From: Erysipelotrichaceae bacterium 7770_A6
GTDB lineage: Bacteria > Bacillota_I > Bacilli_A > Erysipelotrichales > Erysipelotrichaceae
Direction of reading: 5' to 3'
Assembly: GCA_014610835.1 (NCBI GenBank)
Contig: QQXM01000005.1
Coordinates: forward strand, 1 to 62,252
DNA length: 62,252 nucleotides
Shown here: positions 16,941 through 26,165 of the stretch, piece by piece
How the letters are laid out: the number at the start of each line of letters is the position of its first letter
How positions within the stretch are numbered: position 1 is the first letter of the stretch
The notes under the pieces: generated by a model
What the model saw: only the letters and a program-made list of their open reading frames with translations
Told to the model about the DNA's origin: nothing
Databases searched by the model: none
Translations under genes and position numbers: made by a program

Positions 16941-17954
16941 TTATTCATTCTCCCATTGATAAATCTTATCTTTGACTTCATCCAGTGCATCTAAGACCGT
17001 ATGTTCAACTTTTTTTTGGATATCATCTCTTAGATGATAGAATCCATGATCACAAACATATGGATATTGCAAAACACTGCTGTCTGGATATTGCTTTCGC
17101 ATATCTTTCAGATAATTCCTGGATATACGAAAAGAGCCAATACTGATGTCTTTTACTCGTTTCAGATCAATGCTTTCTTTTACAAGTCGTACCATTTCTA
17201 AATATTCTTTTTCGTATCCCTGAAAAGCAATAATCGGATCAAAACATAAACGTACAGGATATCCCATCTTCATTGCTTCCTGGATCATTGCAATTCTCTT
17301 TGTTAATGGTGGTGTTCCATGTTCATAGTGAGATATGACATATTCTGGAGAAAGCGTAAAAGCTAAAATCACACGCTCACTCACACATACATTCTTCCAG
17401 TCTTGCGAATATGTTCCTTTTGTTCGTATTTCAATACAAAGAGAAGGATGTTTTTCTGTAAATTCACTCAAGATTTTTGCATATTGTGTGATTGGTTCTA
17501 ATGCAAGCATATCCGTATCATAAGATACACATAAATATATGGAATGCTCTTTCAAACGATTTTCGATTTCATGCAGAAAATCTTCAATATTCACAAATAT
17601 CACTAAATTGCCCGAAGGATACATCCCTTTCAAGAAACAATATTCACAATCGTAAATACAATTCATCATTGTCGTTGTGTAATAGAAATTTTCATAATCA
17701 AACGATTGACATACTGGAGAAGATGGATATAGAAAATCATTCTTTTTTTTAGCGAGAATCAGATTCTGTGAAGATTTCTGATGTGCATGTGACTGTTTCC
17801 TGCGATTAAATACATCACGATAATCATGAATGATAATTTTTGAAGCATGCGGAAAAAACGATGTGATTTTTTTTGTCATCGCATTATCTTTCATCTCTTC
17901 TTCAATATAAATATGTGAGAATTTATTCACCACAACATCTTCTTTGAAATGCAT
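16941..17954 (-). CDS. Spore photoproduct lyase-like radical SAM protein
   Basis: This is a radical SAM enzyme of the SplB family (337 aa; SplB is about 342). The cluster motif is Cys99-x3-Cys103-x2-Cys106 (CIYDCEYC) after YYTTTMMN. Further family-like segments are LCVSYDTDMLALEP, where Cys142 may be the hydrogen donor that SplB proteins carry nearby, and GYPVRLCFDPI. SplB repairs UV thymine dimers in spores; relatives in non-sporulating genomes may have other substrates. It overlaps the upstream nucleosidase by 32 bases, so the two are strongly coupled. GGAAAGAGAG precedes the ATG. Confidence 0.85.
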   Translation of the reverse strand: MHFKEDVVVNKFSHIYIEEEMKDNAMTKKITSFFPHASKIIIHDYRDVFNRRKQSHAHQKSSQNLILAKKKNDFLYPSSPVCQSFDYENFYYTTTMMNCIYDCEYCFLKGMYPSGNLVIFVNIEDFLHEIENRLKEHSIYLCVSYDTDMLALEPITQYAKILSEFTEKHPSLCIEIRTKGTYSQDWKNVCVSERVILAFTLSPEYVISHYEHGTPPLTKRIAMIQEAMKMGYPVRLCFDPIIAFQGYEKEYLEMVRLVKESIDLKRVKDISIGSFRISRNYLKDMRKQYPDSSVLQYPYVCDHGFYHLRDDIQKKVEHTVLDALDEVKDKIYQWENE

Positions 17955-18789
17955 TCAATACTCTCTTTCCATCTTCTTTTTCTTGAATATCCTGTTTTAA
18001 AAGTTCATGCAGAATCGATACATAATCAATCCCTGCACTCATACAATACATAACGATCTGATCAATCTGATTTACCTGCGTTGTTGAGGCATGAATCTTG
18101 TCTTTGAACTGTTGTACCACAGTATCCATTTCTTTTTTTTCTTCTTCATGAAATACAAAAATCTTTTGGATGATTTGTTCTAAAACTGGAATATTTTCTT
18201 TTGATCTTCTATACACTTCATCTGCATGAATACTTCTTGCATCCTGATCCGTTGTATAGCGAAGAAACATCATTTCATGAGGTCCCACAAAGCGATTCGC
18301 ACTTTGATAGACTGCACTGGATTCCATGTCATATAAATAATAGGATGGATATTTATAATGCATGCTTTCTAAATATACTTTTAAATCAAATGGCACAGGT
18401 AATGTACTTCTTGGATTGATATCATCCTGCAATAATTGACTCCCTGTAAAAAAGCCACATTCTTTACAATCTGTTGCAATCAATAGATCAGGATAATACG
18501 CAATTCCCGTATCAATATCACAGATTGAACACGCCTGAAATAAACCTGTTGCTTCTTGATCTAAATACGCACTGCATCCATAGGATAGAACAAATGGATG
18601 CGAAGAATGCATTAGTGTCATTGTTACCGCAGCACTGGCATTTTCTTTTCCAACACCTGTTAATGTACAGCGTATTGTATGATCTTCATTACTGAATTGA
18701 TCAAATACAGTATTCCTTTCTTTCTTTAGATGAAACGTTTCAATCAATGGCTTTGCTTCTGGATATATTGCACAAAATATTTCTAACAT
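17923..18789 (-). CDS. MTA/SAH nucleosidase-like protein with C-terminal extension
   Basis: Residues 1-215 look like the nucleoside phosphorylase/MTAN fold: LTGVGKENASAA near 44-54, an acidic residue at Glu11, YDMESSAV at 153-160 (the Met-Glu of the ribose site), and a possible catalytic Asp in RYTTDQDARS. Overall similarity is low and I cannot confirm activity. The last 70 residues are a mostly helical extension ending in cysteines (RRCCGE). The ATG at 18789 is chosen over a TTG six codons upstream. It has no proper ribosome binding site, while a TATAAT lies six bases before it, so the mRNA may be leaderless. MTAN enzymes also cleave 5'-deoxyadenosine, a radical SAM by-product. Confidence 0.7.
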   Translation of the reverse strand: MLEIFCAIYPEAKPLIETFHLKKERNTVFDQFSNEDHTIRCTLTGVGKENASAAVTMTLMHSSHPFVLSYGCSAYLDQEATGLFQACSICDIDTGIAYYPDLLIATDCKECGFFTGSQLLQDDINPRSTLPVPFDLKVYLESMHYKYPSYYLYDMESSAVYQSANRFVGPHEMMFLRYTTDQDARSIHADEVYRRSKENIPVLEQIIQKIFVFHEEEKKEMDTVVQQFKDKIHASTTQVNQIDQIVMYCMSAGIDYVSILHELLKQDIQEKEDGKRVLNAFQRRCCGE

Positions 18790-18795
18790 GTTTCC

Positions 18796-18801
18796 ATTAT
18801 A
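18796..18801 (-). promoter_or_regulatory. -10 box of a probable leaderless transcript
   Basis: TATAAT on the minus strand ends six bases before the ATG at 18789, so transcription would start at or next to the start codon. No clear -35 is seen; the terminator of the ABC genes occupies that zone. Confidence 0.45.
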
Positions 18802-18803
18802 AA

Positions 18804-18828
18804 GCAAAACTGCACGAAATTCGTGCAG
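18804..18828 (-). terminator. Terminator of the ABC exporter operon
   Basis: CTGCACGAA (18810-18818) and TTCGTGCAG (18820-18828) form a compact hairpin right after the stop codon, followed by TTTTGCTTT on the minus strand. The T run is weak. Confidence 0.7.
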
Positions 18829-20721
18829 TTATTCTTCTCCAATTGCATTTCCAGTATACAACTGATAATATCTACCCTTCTTTGCAATCAATTCATCATG
18901 GTTACCACGTTCAATGATACGACCATTTTCAAGTACCATAATACAGTCAGAGTTCTGAACAGTAGATAATCGATGAGCAATCACAAATGTTGTTCTTCCA
19001 TTCATCAAAGCATCCATACCCTTCTGTACAAGAGATTCTGTTCTTGTATCGATGGATGAAGTTGCTTCATCAAGAATCATTGCTGGAGCATCTGCTACTG
19101 CAGCTCTAGCAATAGACAACAACTGTCTTTCCCCTTGAGAAAGGGTACCACCATCAGAATTGATTTCTGTCTGATATCCATTTGGAAGTCTTCTGATAAA
19201 GCCATCTGCATTTGCAAGCTTAGCTGCCGCAATACATTCTTCATCCGTTGCATCGAGTCTTCCATAACGGATATTATCCATGATTGTTCCTGTAAACAGA
19301 TGCGTATCCTGTAAAACAATACCCAAAGATCTTCTAAGAGAAGATTTCTTGATCTTGTTGATATTGATATCATCATATCTGATTTTTCCATCTTCAATAT
19401 CATAGAAACGGTTGATCAGATTTGTAATTGTTGTTTTACCAGCACCAGTAGATCCAACAAAGGCAATCTTTTCACCAGGCATGCCATACAGCGTTACATT
19501 ATGAAGTACTGTTTTCTTTCCATCATATGAGAAATCAACATCATCCATTGTAATCTTTCCTTCAAGCTTTCGATATGTAATCGTACCATCTGCTTTATGC
19601 GGATGCTTCCAAGCCCATACACCTGTTCTGTGATCTGCTTCATGCAGTGTTCCATCTGCATCTTCAACTGCATTGACAAGCGTCACATATCCATCATCAT
19701 CTTCACTCTTTTCATCTAACAGATCAAAGATTCTTTCTGCACCTGCCATTGCTGCAGCAACCGCATTAACCTGTTGGGAAATCTGTGTGACTGGCATTGT
19801 AAAGTTTTTATTCAATGTCAGGAATGATACAAGTGTGCCAAGTGTCAATCCTGTTAATCCACTCAAAGATAACCCGGCACCAACGACCGCAATCAATACA
19901 TAGGAAATATTACCTAGATTTCCCATAATAGGCATCATGATATTCGCAAACTTGTTTGCATTATTTGCGCTAACTCTTAATTGTTCATTGTTCTTTTCAA
20001 ATCCTTCCACAGATTCTTTTTCATGACAGAATACTTTAACTACCTTAACACCCTGGATCATTTCTTCTACATATCCATTCAGCTGTCCTAAGGATTTCTG
20101 CTGTTCCATGAAGTATTTAGAAGATTTTCCGCCAATTTTCACTACTACGATCATCATTAATCCAATCATCATTAATGAAACAAGTGTCAGTGGAATGGAT
20201 AAAAGAATCATAGATACAAAAGAAGAAATGATTGTAATGGATGAAGAAATCACATTTGGAATTGTCTGTGAAATGACTTGTCGCATTGTATCAACATCGT
20301 TTGTATAAACAGACATGATATCTCCATGAGAATGTGTATCAAAATAACGAATTGGTAAAGTTTCCATATGTGAGAAGATTTCTTCACGCATCTTTTCCAT
20401 TGTTCCCTGTGATACAGTTACCATGATTCTGTTATAGAGGAAACTAGCTAAAATACCAACAGATAGAATTCCAATCAGTTTCAGAATTGCAGAAGCAAGT
20501 GGTGTAAAATCTGTAGAACCACTCTTCAGCATTGGAAGAATATAGGAGTCAATCAATGTCTTCTGGAATAACGTTCCTTGTAACGTACAGAATACAGAAA
20601 TAAAGATACAGGCAACAACTAAGATCATCTGTGGCATGTAATCTTGGAACATGTATTTAACAACACGAGTAAAAGTACCCTTTTTCACTTTTTTTACAGG
20701 TCTCATTTGTCCTCTTGGCAT
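18829..20721 (-). CDS. ABC exporter, membrane and ATPase subunit (catalytic half)
   Basis: This is one half of a heterodimeric multidrug-type ABC exporter (630 aa): about six membrane helices, then an ATPase domain with Walker A GSTGAGKTT, the signature LSQGERQLL, and Walker B ending in MILDEATSSID with the catalytic Glu present. The signature deviates from LSGGQ, which is usual in asymmetric exporters where the partner carries the canonical one. A 60-residue insertion precedes the ATPase domain. GGAGG lies 9 bases before the ATG and 13 bases separate it from its partner. Substrate and direction (export) are inferred from the family. Confidence 0.92.
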   Translation of the reverse strand: MPRGQMRPVKKVKKGTFTRVVKYMFQDYMPQMILVVACIFISVFCTLQGTLFQKTLIDSYILPMLKSGSTDFTPLASAILKLIGILSVGILASFLYNRIMVTVSQGTMEKMREEIFSHMETLPIRYFDTHSHGDIMSVYTNDVDTMRQVISQTIPNVISSSITIISSFVSMILLSIPLTLVSLMMIGLMMIVVVKIGGKSSKYFMEQQKSLGQLNGYVEEMIQGVKVVKVFCHEKESVEGFEKNNEQLRVSANNANKFANIMMPIMGNLGNISYVLIAVVGAGLSLSGLTGLTLGTLVSFLTLNKNFTMPVTQISQQVNAVAAAMAGAERIFDLLDEKSEDDDGYVTLVNAVEDADGTLHEADHRTGVWAWKHPHKADGTITYRKLEGKITMDDVDFSYDGKKTVLHNVTLYGMPGEKIAFVGSTGAGKTTITNLINRFYDIEDGKIRYDDININKIKKSSLRRSLGIVLQDTHLFTGTIMDNIRYGRLDATDEECIAAAKLANADGFIRRLPNGYQTEINSDGGTLSQGERQLLSIARAAVADAPAMILDEATSSIDTRTESLVQKGMDALMNGRTTFVIAHRLSTVQNSDCIMVLENGRIIERGNHDELIAKKGRYYQLYTGNAIGEE

Positions 20722-20734
20722 ACCATTTCACCTC

Positions 20735-22483
20735 CTAGTCCATCTGTGGCTTATCAAAATCGCCACCAGCTTTATTCTGTGCTTCTTCAATTTCACGGTA
20801 GATTGTATTTGTCTTCAATAAGTTTTCATGAGAATCAAATCCAGAAATCTTACCATTATCAATCACAATAATACGATCAGCATTTTTCACAGAAGAAATT
20901 CTTTGAGAAATAATGATCTTTGTTGTATCAGGAATTTCTGTCTGGAATGCATTTTGAATTTTTGCATCCGTTGCGGTATCAACAGCACTTGTAGAGTCAT
21001 CAAGAATCAATACTTTTGGTGATTTCAACAGTGCTCTAGCAATACATAAACGCTGTTTCTGTCCACCAGAGAAGTTATTACCACCCTGCTCAACACGTGC
21101 CTGCAATCCATCTGGATTCTTTTTCAAGAATTCATCCGCACATGCAAGTTCACATGCCTTCCAGCATTCTTCTTCACTGGCATTTTCATTTCCCCATCTC
21201 AAGTTTTCTAAGACAGTACCAGAAAATAGAACGTTCTTTTGAAGAACAACAGATACTTCATTACGCAGTGTATCGATATCATAGTCTTTCACATTGACTC
21301 CACCAACCTTGACATCACCTTTCGTAACATCATACAAGCGAGAAATCAAAGAAACAAATGTACTCTTGCCAGAACCTGTTCCACCGATGATACCAATCGT
21401 TTCACCAGAATGAATATGTAAATCGATATCATTCAACACATTTTCTCCACTGCCAGAAGCATAAGAGAAATTCACATGATCAAAATCAATGGAACCATCT
21501 ACAACTTCCATCACAGGCTGTTCAGGATTTTGAATATCAGCTACTTCATTGATTACCGCATCAATTCTCTTTGCGGAAGCAAATGACATTGTAATCATAA
21601 CGATGACCATACTTAACATCATCAATGACATTAAAATTGACATGATATAAGAGAACGTAGATGTCAATTGACCTGTTGTTAATGTTCCACCAACAATCTG
21701 ATGTGCACCAAACCAGCTCAACGCTACGATACAGCCATACACAGCCAGATTCATGATTGGGCTGACAAGTGCCATCATACCTTCTGCCTTTTCAAATAAT
21801 TTTCTAAGCGTATTCGCAGCTTTAGAGAATTTCTTCTTTTCATACTCTTCACGCACATAGGATTTTACAACTCTGATACCTGTAACGTTTTCCTGTACTT
21901 CTGCGTTTAAATCATCATATTTTGAAAATGTTTCTGAGAACACTTTATTAACACGTGGAAGAATAGAAATAATCATCGTTGCTAAAAAAACAATTGCGAC
22001 TAAGAATACCATAGAAAGTGATGGTGAAATTGATAAACACATGATAATTGACATTGTCAGCATCAGTGGTGGTCGAATTGCCATACGAATGATCATCATA
22101 AATGCATTCTGTACATTTGTTACGTCTGTTGTCAGTCTTGTAACAAGTCCAGCTGTTGAGAATTTATCAATATTTGAGAATGAGTATGTTTGAATATTCT
22201 TGTACATCTTTTCTCTTAGATTTGCCGCAAATCCTGTAGAAGCTTCTGCAGAATATTTTCCACTCATGAATCCACAAAATAAAGAAACAAATGCTAATAA
22301 AAGCATTATGAGTCCATATTTGATAACAGCTGACATATCTCCACTGTTAATTCCTTTATCAATTAATGAAGCTGTAATAAAAGGAATCAATACTTCCATC
22401 AATACTTCTAATGAAGTAAAGATTGGTGTTAAGATCGTTGCTTTTTTGTATTGTCCAATACAAGCTTTGAATGTTTTTAACAT
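20735..22483 (-). CDS. ABC exporter, membrane and ATPase subunit (degenerate half)
   Basis: This is the partner subunit (582 aa). It has six membrane helices and an ATPase domain with Walker A GGTGSGKST, canonical signature FSGGQKQRL, and Walker B VLILDDSTSAVD, where Asp replaces the catalytic Glu. Together with the partner's odd signature this gives the one-degenerate-site arrangement of BmrCD/LmrCD-like exporters. The start codon shares one base with the MarR stop (TAATG) behind a perfect AGGAGG, so it is coupled to the regulator and probably controlled by it. Confidence 0.93.
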   Translation of the reverse strand: MLKTFKACIGQYKKATILTPIFTSLEVLMEVLIPFITASLIDKGINSGDMSAVIKYGLIMLLLAFVSLFCGFMSGKYSAEASTGFAANLREKMYKNIQTYSFSNIDKFSTAGLVTRLTTDVTNVQNAFMMIIRMAIRPPLMLTMSIIMCLSISPSLSMVFLVAIVFLATMIISILPRVNKVFSETFSKYDDLNAEVQENVTGIRVVKSYVREEYEKKKFSKAANTLRKLFEKAEGMMALVSPIMNLAVYGCIVALSWFGAHQIVGGTLTTGQLTSTFSYIMSILMSLMMLSMVIVMITMSFASAKRIDAVINEVADIQNPEQPVMEVVDGSIDFDHVNFSYASGSGENVLNDIDLHIHSGETIGIIGGTGSGKSTFVSLISRLYDVTKGDVKVGGVNVKDYDIDTLRNEVSVVLQKNVLFSGTVLENLRWGNENASEEECWKACELACADEFLKKNPDGLQARVEQGGNNFSGGQKQRLCIARALLKSPKVLILDDSTSAVDTATDAKIQNAFQTEIPDTTKIIISQRISSVKNADRIIVIDNGKISGFDSHENLLKTNTIYREIEEAQNKAGGDFDKPQMD

Positions 22484-22920
22484 TATTTTTCCTCCTGATT
22501 CAATTGTTCTAATAGACGATCGAGATAGATATCAAACTGCTCCATCTCTTCTTCTGAATACAAAGAACGCATTTTCATTTCACTCTTCTGCATCAAGGCT
22601 CTGCTTTTCTGACAAATCTCTTCCCCTTTTTCTGTCAGCACAACCATCTTGACACGTTTATCATTTTCTGAAGTAAATGCATCGACCAGTTTCTTTTCTT
22701 CTAACCGTTTTACAATCCCTGCCATTGTTGCCTGTGAAACATGAAAATGATGTTCCATATTCTTCAATGACGATATCTGATTTTTCTGATGATGCAAATA
22801 AACAAGTGTATGATGCTGTGAAAATGTCACGCCCATCTTCTGCATCGTTTCATCTGCTTTTTTGCACAGTAAATCATCTATTTTTTTGATACGAAATCCG
22901 ATATCTACTATTTTTGCCAT
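22483..22920 (-). CDS. MarR family transcriptional regulator
   Basis: This is a winged-helix regulator (145 aa) with the MarR pattern: HTLVYLHHQKNQISSLKNM, then HVSQATMAGIVKRLEEKKLV as recognition helix, and the wing ENDKRVKMVVLTEKG. It is the first gene of the exporter operon and likely represses it until a ligand binds. I use the ATG at 22920, with GAGG seven bases upstream, rather than the GTG two codons earlier. Confidence 0.93.
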   Translation of the reverse strand: MAKIVDIGFRIKKIDDLLCKKADETMQKMGVTFSQHHTLVYLHHQKNQISSLKNMEHHFHVSQATMAGIVKRLEEKKLVDAFTSENDKRVKMVVLTEKGEEICQKSRALMQKSEMKMRSLYSEEEMEQFDIYLDRLLEQLNQEEK

Positions 22921-22936
22921 AACCACCTCGATGCAA

Positions 22937-22979
22937 AATATAGCATTTCAATAGCACACTGTCAATAGCATGCTATTGA
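22937..22979 (-). promoter_or_regulatory. Promoter and palindromic operator of the MarR-ABC operon
   Basis: On the minus strand TTGACA (22960-22965), a 17-base spacer and TATATT (22937-22942) form a near-consensus promoter. An 18-bp perfect palindrome TCAATAGCA-TGCTATTGA (22962-22979) overlaps the -35, and a second half-site TCAATAGCA (22948-22956) lies in the spacer. This fits autorepression by the MarR protein. Confidence 0.85.
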
Positions 22980-23012
22980 TTTAAATACATAGAAATTAAA
23001 TAAAAGGCATAA

Positions 23013-23034
23013 TAAAAAGAGCATCTTGCCCTTT
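23013..23034 (-). terminator. Terminator of the S1-domain gene
   Basis: AAAGGGCA and TGCTCTTT form an 8-bp stem with one wobble and a 3-nt loop, followed by TTTTTATT on the minus strand. Confidence 0.8.
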
Positions 23035-23036
23035 CA

Positions 23037-23411
23037 TTATTTTTGTAAAATATTAACTTCCGCTTCTTTCACCCATGCATCCATATGTGAAGCAATAGAT
23101 TGAAATCCCAGCTTCATCGATGGTAAAGATGGTGCCTGATAGACATGTTGTCTTCTTGCTTTTCTGACTCTTGGCTTACTCAATGCTTTTAAAGATAAAC
23201 GTGCCTGATGATGCTTCTTGTCAAAATCAATGATTTTCACTTTGACATGATCTCCAACCTGTACATATTTACTGATATCTTTGACAAAGCCATCACTAAT
23301 TTCAGAAATATGAATCAAACCGGCATTTTGACTATCTAAATTCACAAATGCACCATATGGCTGAATGCCAGTTACTTTTCCTTCAACAATCATTCCTGTT
23401 TTATACTTCAT
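23037..23411 (-). CDS. S1 RNA-binding domain protein (CvfD/YugI-like)
   Basis: This is a 124-aa cytoplasmic RNA-binding protein. Residues 5-75 form one S1 domain (GMIVEGKVTGIQPYGAFVNL, GLIHISEISDGFV, GDHVKVKIIDFD). A basic linker (KPRVRKARRQ) and a short tail follow. The family includes Bacillus YugI (general stress protein 13) and the virulence regulator CvfD, which act after transcription. The ATG at 23411 has GGAG eight bases upstream. It is divergent from the NifU-like gene; an extended -10 (TGCTATACT) lies in the shared 95-bp promoter region. Confidence 0.85.
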   Translation of the reverse strand: MKYKTGMIVEGKVTGIQPYGAFVNLDSQNAGLIHISEISDGFVKDISKYVQVGDHVKVKIIDFDKKHHQARLSLKALSKPRVRKARRQHVYQAPSLPSMKLGFQSIASHMDAWVKEAEVNILQK

Positions 23412-23506
23412 ATGTTTCTCCACGGTTAAGTATAGCACATTCAAAATCATATCAGTTGCATGCCACTCATAATTTGGTAAACTATTCTCTGAAAAGAGGC
23501 ATAAAC

Positions 23507-23905
23507 ATGAGTGAAGAAGAAAGAATCAACAAGCAAATCGAAGACAATATTAAAGGTCATGAGATTCCAGCTCCTGAAAATAACTCTACAGAAGTAAGTG
23601 AAGAAAACAAGGAAGCAATGTTAAATGCTGAAACGCCCGCAAGAGAAGATCTCATTCGTCGTATCAATCATACACTTAATAAGATTCGTCCTTATTTACA
23701 GGCTGATGGTGGTGATGTCGAATTTGTAGATTTCCAGGATGGTGTCGTGACTGTCACAATGACAGGTGCATGTGCTGGATGTTTAATGGCTAGTTCAGAT
23801 ATTTCAGAAGGTGTTCAGGCAATCTTGATTGATGAAGTTGAAGAAGTTAGATCAGTAAAATTACTTGAATCTACACCATTCGGTTACGAAAACATAAATT
23901 TCTAA
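23507..23905 (+). CDS. NifU-like iron-sulfur scaffold protein
   Basis: This is a 132-aa protein whose last 80 residues are a NifU C-terminal domain (IRPYLQADGGDVEFVDF, then GACAGCLMAS with the CxxC that binds an Fe-S cluster). The first 50 residues are acidic and probably disordered (SEEERINKQIEDN onward). Such proteins carry or deliver Fe-S clusters. The ATG at 23507 has GAGG eight bases upstream; a longer open frame further upstream crosses the divergent promoter region and is not credible. It is monocistronic, with its own terminator. Confidence 0.88.
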   Translation: MSEEERINKQIEDNIKGHEIPAPENNSTEVSEENKEAMLNAETPAREDLIRRINHTLNKIRPYLQADGGDVEFVDFQDGVVTVTMTGACAGCLMASSDISEGVQAILIDEVEEVRSVKLLESTPFGYENINF

Positions 23906-23907
23906 TC

Positions 23908-23934
23908 AAAAGCAGAAAATTTCTGCTTTTTTTA
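23908..23934 (+). terminator. Terminator of the NifU-like gene
   Basis: AAAAGCAGAAA and TTTCTGCTTTT (23908-23918 with 23920-23930) form a compact stem that runs into a T tract. Confidence 0.85.
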
Positions 23935-23962
23935 TATTTTTTTGTGCTTTTTTCTAAAATTA

Positions 23963-23991
23963 TTGAAAAAATCCAATCTTTTCTTTAAAAT
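23963..23991 (+). promoter_or_regulatory. Promoter of glnN
   Basis: TTGAAA (23963-23968), a 17-base spacer and TAAAAT (23986-23991) lie 23 bases before the ATG. No operator is obvious. Confidence 0.7.
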
Positions 23992-24014
23992 TTTTATGGA
24001 AAAGGAGAATTTTC

Positions 24015-26105
24015 ATGGAAAATACTTACAAAGATTTTGGATCACTCGTATTTACTGAAGTTGAAATGGAAGAAAGACTTCCTAGACCAGTCTATGATTC
24101 CTGGAAAGCAACAGAGGCAAATGAAGAACAGCTTGACCGTCAAACTGCAGATGCAATTGCTCATGCGATGAAGCGTTGGGCAATGGAACATGGCGCAACA
24201 CATTTCACTCACTGGTTCCAGCCTTTAACAGGCGGCACAGCTGAAAAGCATGACGCATTCATTGAACCAGGTGCAAACGGACAGCCAATCTCAAGATTCT
24301 CTGGAAAAATGCTAATCAAAGGTGAACCAGATGCATCCAGTTTCCCATCCGGTGGTTTAAGAGCTACATTCGAAGCAAGAGGCTATACATATTGGGATGT
24401 TACTTCCCCTGTCTTCATTAAAGACAATGTATTATGCATTCCTACAGTATTCGTATCCTACAATGGTGAAGCATTAGATCGAAAAGAACCACTCCTCAAA
24501 TCTTTACAAGTACTTTCAAAAGCCGCAACACGTGTTGTTAATTTATTAGGAGATAAAGAAGTCAAGAGCTGTGATATCTCCGTCGGCTTAGAACAAGAAT
24601 ACTTCTTAATTGACTTAAAATACTTCCAGAGACGTTTAGATTTAAAACTCTGTGGAAGAACCCTGTTCGGTACACCTTCAACAAAACGTCAGGAATTAGA
24701 TGACCATTACTTTGGTGCAATTCCACCAAGAGTACAGGCATTCATGAAAGAAATCAATGAAGAGCTATGGAAACTTGGCATCTATGCAAAGACTGAACAT
24801 AATGAAGTTGCTCCAGGACAATTTGAACTGGCACCTATTTTCTCAAAAGGAAATATCGCAGTTGACCAGAACCAGCTGACAATGGATATTTTAAGAAAGA
24901 CTGCCAAGAAATATGGTTTTGCCTGTCTTTTACATGAAAAACCATTTGAAGGCATCAATGGTTCTGGTAAACACAATAACTATTCTATTATTACTGACAA
25001 TGGTCAAAACTTATTTGATCCAGGTAAAAAACCAGCAGAAAATATTCGTTTCTTGACATTCATCAGTGCATTTATCCGTGCAGTTGATGAATATCCTGTT
25101 CTATTAAGACTTTCTGCATCCTGTTGTGGAAATGACCATCGTCTAGGTGCTGATGAAGCTCCACCAGCAATCATCTCTATTTACCTTGGCTCTTATATTG
25201 AAGATATTCTGTATTCTATCTATACAAACCAGAAAATCAAAACTTCCAAAGAAGAAAATACAGAATTCAACCCTGTCAGTGGTCTATCCTATATTCCACA
25301 TGATAATGCAGACCGTAACAGAACTTCCCCTGTTGCATTCACTGGCAACAAATTTGAATTCAGAATGCTTGGATCAAGTATGTCTGCTTCCTTTACAAAT
25401 ACAGTATTGAATACAATCATGGCAGAAAGCCTGAATGATATTGCAGATCAGTTAGAAGGCATCAAATATTTAGCAGATATTCGTGAAAAGGCATTAGATA
25501 TCTGCCGTCAGTTGATTCATGAACATAAGCGTATCTTATTCTCTGGAGATGGCTATTCTAAAGAATGGGAAAAGGAAGCTGCTAGAAGAGGTCTTCCAAA
25601 CGTCAGCAGTTACATTGAAGCAACAGAGATCTTAAAAGATCCTAAAGTCATTCATTTATTTACAAGCAATGGTGTTTATTCTGAAAAGGAACTTCATGCG
25701 AATCGACTCATCATGGCAGAACAATATGATCGTATGATGGATATTGAAGTAAGAACATTGATTGAAATGGGCAGAAAAGATGTTCTTCCAGCAATGAGTG
25801 CTGAATTTGATTTCTATGCTGAAGCTGCATCAAAAGCAAAGAAATGTCCTAAATTCTTTGAAACAAGAATGGATCAGTTATCTGAACTCATTGATAACAC
25901 ATACAGTGCAACAGAAAAAATGACAACGCTCTGGAAAGAAGCCAATGAAACTGGTGATGACTTTGAATGTGGAAAGAAAATCTACTATACAGTTGTTCCT
26001 GCAATGTTAGAACTTCGTAAATACATTGACCGTTATGAACAGATTGCTTCACGTAATTTCTATAAACTGCCATTATACGAAGAAATGTTATTTGACTTTG
26101 ACTAA
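24015..26105 (+). CDS. glnN: Glutamine synthetase type III
   Basis: This is ATP-dependent synthesis of glutamine from glutamate and ammonia, in the large GSIII form (696 aa, against about 450 for GSI). Family landmarks are RPVYDSWKATE near the start, THFTHWFQPLTGGTAEKHD, FPSGGLRATFEARGYTYWD, LEQEYFLID for the metal site and HEKPFEGINGSGKHNNYS for the catalytic core. GGAG precedes the ATG. It is a single-gene unit with its own promoter and terminator. GSIII is typical of Bacteroidetes and many gut Firmicutes; regulation is not visible here. Confidence 0.97.
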   Translation: MENTYKDFGSLVFTEVEMEERLPRPVYDSWKATEANEEQLDRQTADAIAHAMKRWAMEHGATHFTHWFQPLTGGTAEKHDAFIEPGANGQPISRFSGKMLIKGEPDASSFPSGGLRATFEARGYTYWDVTSPVFIKDNVLCIPTVFVSYNGEALDRKEPLLKSLQVLSKAATRVVNLLGDKEVKSCDISVGLEQEYFLIDLKYFQRRLDLKLCGRTLFGTPSTKRQELDDHYFGAIPPRVQAFMKEINEELWKLGIYAKTEHNEVAPGQFELAPIFSKGNIAVDQNQLTMDILRKTAKKYGFACLLHEKPFEGINGSGKHNNYSIITDNGQNLFDPGKKPAENIRFLTFISAFIRAVDEYPVLLRLSASCCGNDHRLGADEAPPAIISIYLGSYIEDILYSIYTNQKIKTSKEENTEFNPVSGLSYIPHDNADRNRTSPVAFTGNKFEFRMLGSSMSASFTNTVLNTIMAESLNDIADQLEGIKYLADIREKALDICRQLIHEHKRILFSGDGYSKEWEKEAARRGLPNVSSYIEATEILKDPKVIHLFTSNGVYSEKELHANRLIMAEQYDRMMDIEVRTLIEMGRKDVLPAMSAEFDFYAEAASKAKKCPKFFETRMDQLSELIDNTYSATEKMTTLWKEANETGDDFECGKKIYYTVVPAMLELRKYIDRYEQIASRNFYKLPLYEEMLFDFD

Positions 26106-26107
26106 AG

Positions 26108-26136
26108 CAGAAGGGATATCCCCTTCTGTTTTTTTG
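26108..26136 (+). terminator. Terminator of glnN
   Basis: CAGAAGGG and CCCTTCTG form an 8-bp stem with a 5-nt loop followed by seven T. Confidence 0.9.
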
Positions 26137-26141
26137 TTATG

Positions 26142-26165
26142 AAAAAAAGACGCATTTGCGCCTTT
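26142..26165 (-). terminator. Terminator of the AI-2E family permease gene
   Basis: AAAGGCGCA and TGCGTCTTT form a stem with one wobble and a 2-nt loop, followed by a T run on the minus strand. Confidence 0.85.

Noticed and set aside
23348-23506. N-terminal extension of the NifU-like protein
   Set aside because: It overlaps the divergent S1-domain gene and its promoter. GAGG sits before the ATG at 23507.
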